From Desulfobacteraceae bacterium (lineage in GTDB: Bacteria; Desulfobacterota; Desulfobacteria; Desulfobacterales; SG8-13): DNA of 7,580 nt. The notes below the pieces were generated by a model that ran no database searches, had not been told where the DNA came from, and worked only from the letters and a program-made list of their open reading frames with translations. A program made the translations under genes and the position numbers. The stretch spans positions 1 to 7,580 of the forward strand of contig JARFQH010000358.1 of assembly GCA_029287875.1 (NCBI GenBank). The letters are read 5' to 3'. Below, piece by piece: positions 6,145 to 7,580 of the stretch; the stretch's first letter is position 1, and the number at the start of each line of letters is the position of its first letter.

Positions 6145-7305
6145 ATGAAATTTTCCAGCCGATTACAAGAAGTCAAACGTGTCCACTGGCACATGGTCAG
6201 AAAACTGATTAATGCCAAAGAGGCCCAAGGCGTCAAGACCATCAGCCTGGCATCAGGCAACCCGGACCTTCCGACGCCGCCGACCATCGTAGAGGCCGCC
6301 TGTCAGGCGCTTCGGGACCCGACCTACCACCGCTATCCTTTTAGTTTTCAGACACGATACGGTGAAGCCGTCGCTTCCTGGTACCGGGAGCGTTTTGACG
6401 TTAATTTGAACCCGGCAACCGAAGTCCGACCCCTGGCCGGCTCCCAGGAAGGAATCGGCAATATAGCCTTGACCGTGATGGAGCCGGGTGCCATTGCTCT
6501 GATAACGGCGCCGGCTTACGACAGTTACGCCCGGGCCACCCGATTTGCCGGCGGCGAGGCATATCTTCTGCCCTTGCAAGCGGAAAACGATTTCCTGCCC
6601 GATCTGAAGGCCATCCCGAAAGATGCGCTGGAGCGGACCCGACTGCTGTGGCTGAACTACCCGAACAATCCTACCGGAGCCGTTGCACCGCTATCTTTTT
6701 TTGAAGAAGTCGTGGATTTTGCACGGCGAAACGACATCTGGGTCTGCCATGACAACGCGTACTCCGATGTCAGCTTTGATGGGTACAAGGCGCCCAGTTT
6801 CCTGGCCGTGGATGGTGCCAAAGAGGTGGGCATCGAATTGAACACCCTGAGCAAAGCCTTCAACATGGCCGGCTGGCGCCTGGGCATGGCGGTCGGGCAC
6901 CCGGAGTTGTTGGACGCGCTTTCCTTCGTCAGCTTTAATACCAGCATGGGGCTCTTCGGTCCATCCCAGATAGCCGCTATTGAAGCATTGACGACCGACC
7001 AAAGCTGGATGCTGGAACGTAACGAGCGCTATCGCAAGCGTCGGGATATCCTTGTTGACGGCCTGCGGGCCATCGGGCTGGAGCTGCAGCGTCCCAGAGC
7101 AACGCTTTATGTCTGGGCCAAGCTGCCGCCGGCCTTCAGCGACTCGCTGGAATTTTCAAAATGGGTCCTGGACCAGACCGGGGTATGGATCACCTCGGGT
7201 ATCTTTTTCGGGCCGGCTGGCGAAGGATACGTGCGCGCCAGCATCACGCTTCCGGCAGATGATCTGTCTGAGGCCATGGAGCGGCTGCAAACACTTAAAC
7301 TATGA
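6145..7305 (+). CDS. PLP-dependent class I/II aminotransferase (386 aa)
   Basis: A fold-type I aminotransferase, which moves an amino group between an amino acid and a 2-oxo acid. SLASGNPDLPTPP near residues 33-45 is the usual opening substrate-binding loop. NYPNNPTGA contains Asn175, which contacts the cofactor. DNAYSD contains Asp203, which binds the pyridine nitrogen, and Tyr206, which binds the O3' position. TLSKAFNMAGWRLG contains Lys237, the Schiff-base lysine. Arg364 in GYVRASI is the carboxylate-binding arginine. All key residues are present and the length is typical (about 380-400 aa), so it should be active. The overall look is close to the aspartate/LL-diaminopimelate aminotransferase-like group, but the substrate cannot be read off. 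It follows the TPP gene on the same strand after a repeat-filled 198-bp gap with its own RBS, so cotranscription is possible but not shown. No signal peptide; cytosolic. Confidence 0.93.
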   Translation: MKFSSRLQEVKRVHWHMVRKLINAKEAQGVKTISLASGNPDLPTPPTIVEAACQALRDPTYHRYPFSFQTRYGEAVASWYRERFDVNLNPATEVRPLAGSQEGIGNIALTVMEPGAIALITAPAYDSYARATRFAGGEAYLLPLQAENDFLPDLKAIPKDALERTRLLWLNYPNNPTGAVAPLSFFEEVVDFARRNDIWVCHDNAYSDVSFDGYKAPSFLAVDGAKEVGIELNTLSKAFNMAGWRLGMAVGHPELLDALSFVSFNTSMGLFGPSQIAAIEALTTDQSWMLERNERYRKRRDILVDGLRAIGLELQRPRATLYVWAKLPPAFSDSLEFSKWVLDQTGVWITSGIFFGPAGEGYVRASITLPADDLSEAMERLQTLKL

Positions 7306-7314
7306 GGGATTCAG

Positions 7315-7380
7315 GTGTCAGCCCAGCCTCTGGTCTTAAAAGATGCCAGTTTGATTGAAAAAGAAAACCTAACGGCATAG
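7315..7380 (+). CDS. Possible 21-aa ORF or remnant of a downstream gene start
   Basis: GTG at 7315 begins MSAQPLVLKDASLIEKENLTA if read as a start, and TAG follows at 7378-7380. GAGGG at 7303-7307, overlapping the aminotransferase stop, lies about 7 bases upstream as a plausible RBS. The placement resembles a coupled next gene in an operon, cut short by a stop and followed by repeat-bearing sequence. It may be chance: 21 codons is too short to show coding bias, and I recognise no family. Confidence 0.2.
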   Translation: MSAQPLVLKDASLIEKENLTA

Positions 7381-7450
7381 ATTTGCAATTTTTGGGGATA
7401 GCTCTATCTTTGGCCATTTTGTTGGGTTTTGCTGATAGCACAAAAATGGG

Positions 7451-7517
7451 CAGACAAGTAGGTAGGGTAGAGGAACGAAACCCAACAAGAGATATAGGAA
7501 TGATCAACCCAACCTAC
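7451..7517 (+). repeat. 67-bp REP/MITE-like element, copy 2
   Basis: Same length and orientation as the copy at 4100-4166, with five substitutions. The inverted arms are GTAGGTAGGGT (7458-7468) and ACCCAACCTAC (7507-7517), with one mismatch caused by T to A at 7464. The AGAGGAACGAAACCCAAC interior is unchanged. It lies in non-coding DNA downstream of the aminotransferase. Confidence 0.8.
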
Positions 7518-7580
7518 GAATACTATGAATAATCGAGTTTCGCTGAACGGCTTAGCGGAATCTCATACGAAGCCCTAGCT

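Larger units (their letters stand above)
7306..7580. other. Right-end intergenic stretch
   Basis: After the aminotransferase stop there is a 21-codon ORF (7315-7380), a weak bulged stem (7414-7422 with 7440-7449), the second 67-bp element (7451-7517), and about 60 bases with nothing recognisable up to the window edge. No clear terminator was identified. Confidence 0.6.

Noticed and set aside
6006..6212. 68-aa ORF across the spacer before the aminotransferase
   Set aside because: It is translated repeat sequence that enters the aminotransferase in another frame; no RBS or family.
7414..7449. CCATTTTGT / ACAAAAATGG stem as an aminotransferase terminator
   Set aside because: AT-rich, bulged, with a long loop and no T tract after it; too weak to call.
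7295..7507. 70-aa minus-strand ORF at the right end
   Set aside because: It is made of intergenic and 67-bp repeat sequence, with no recognisable domain.

Overview
The window looks like a chromosomal accessory or catabolic stretch from a Gram-negative bacterium of moderate GC content. Compact, RBS-led protein genes are separated by intergenic stretches full of short dispersed repeats. The repeat style (heptameric GTTCGAT/AATGACG arrays around a GAGCGAAGCGAC core, plus a GTAGGTTGGGT...ACCCAACCTAC element) reminds me of sulfate-reducing Desulfobacterota genomes. That placement is from memory and was not computed. No rRNA, tRNA, CRISPR array, prophage or transposase gene was seen.

Left block (1-3859), all on the + strand and tightly packed. 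It holds the last 36 codons of an amidohydrolase; a metallo-beta-lactamase-fold ORF that stops just after its HxHxDH motif and is probably a 3'-truncated remnant; a gamma-glutamyltransferase-like Ntn hydrolase of 563 aa; and a complete amidohydrolase of the YtcJ / Amidohydro_3 type. The C-terminus of the first, partial amidohydrolase matches that of the complete one at 19 of 36 positions. The cluster is therefore two paralogous amidohydrolases bracketing an MBL remnant and a GGT-like enzyme. The likely theme is hydrolysis of amide or N-acyl/gamma-glutamyl-like compounds, substrate unknown.

Middle (3860-4236): a 377-bp gene-free stretch with a heptad-repeat element, a bulged stem-loop and the first copy of a 67-bp REP/MITE-like element.

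Right block (4237-7305): a thiamine-diphosphate enzyme of the acetolactate synthase/benzoylformate decarboxylase superfamily (569 aa), a 198-bp spacer with an inverted second copy of the heptad element, then a class I/II PLP aminotransferase (386 aa). Together they could form a 2-oxo-acid module (decarboxylation or carboligation plus transamination), but nothing in the sequence fixes the substrates.

Right end (7306-7580): a 21-codon stop-terminated ORF just after the aminotransferase, then the second copy of the 67-bp element (62 of 67 identical, same orientation). The TPP/aminotransferase pair is thus enclosed by direct repeats, and the TPP gene alone by inverted repeats. I see no convincing new defence or mobile system. 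The most unusual signals are the repeat architecture and the truncated MBL gene.
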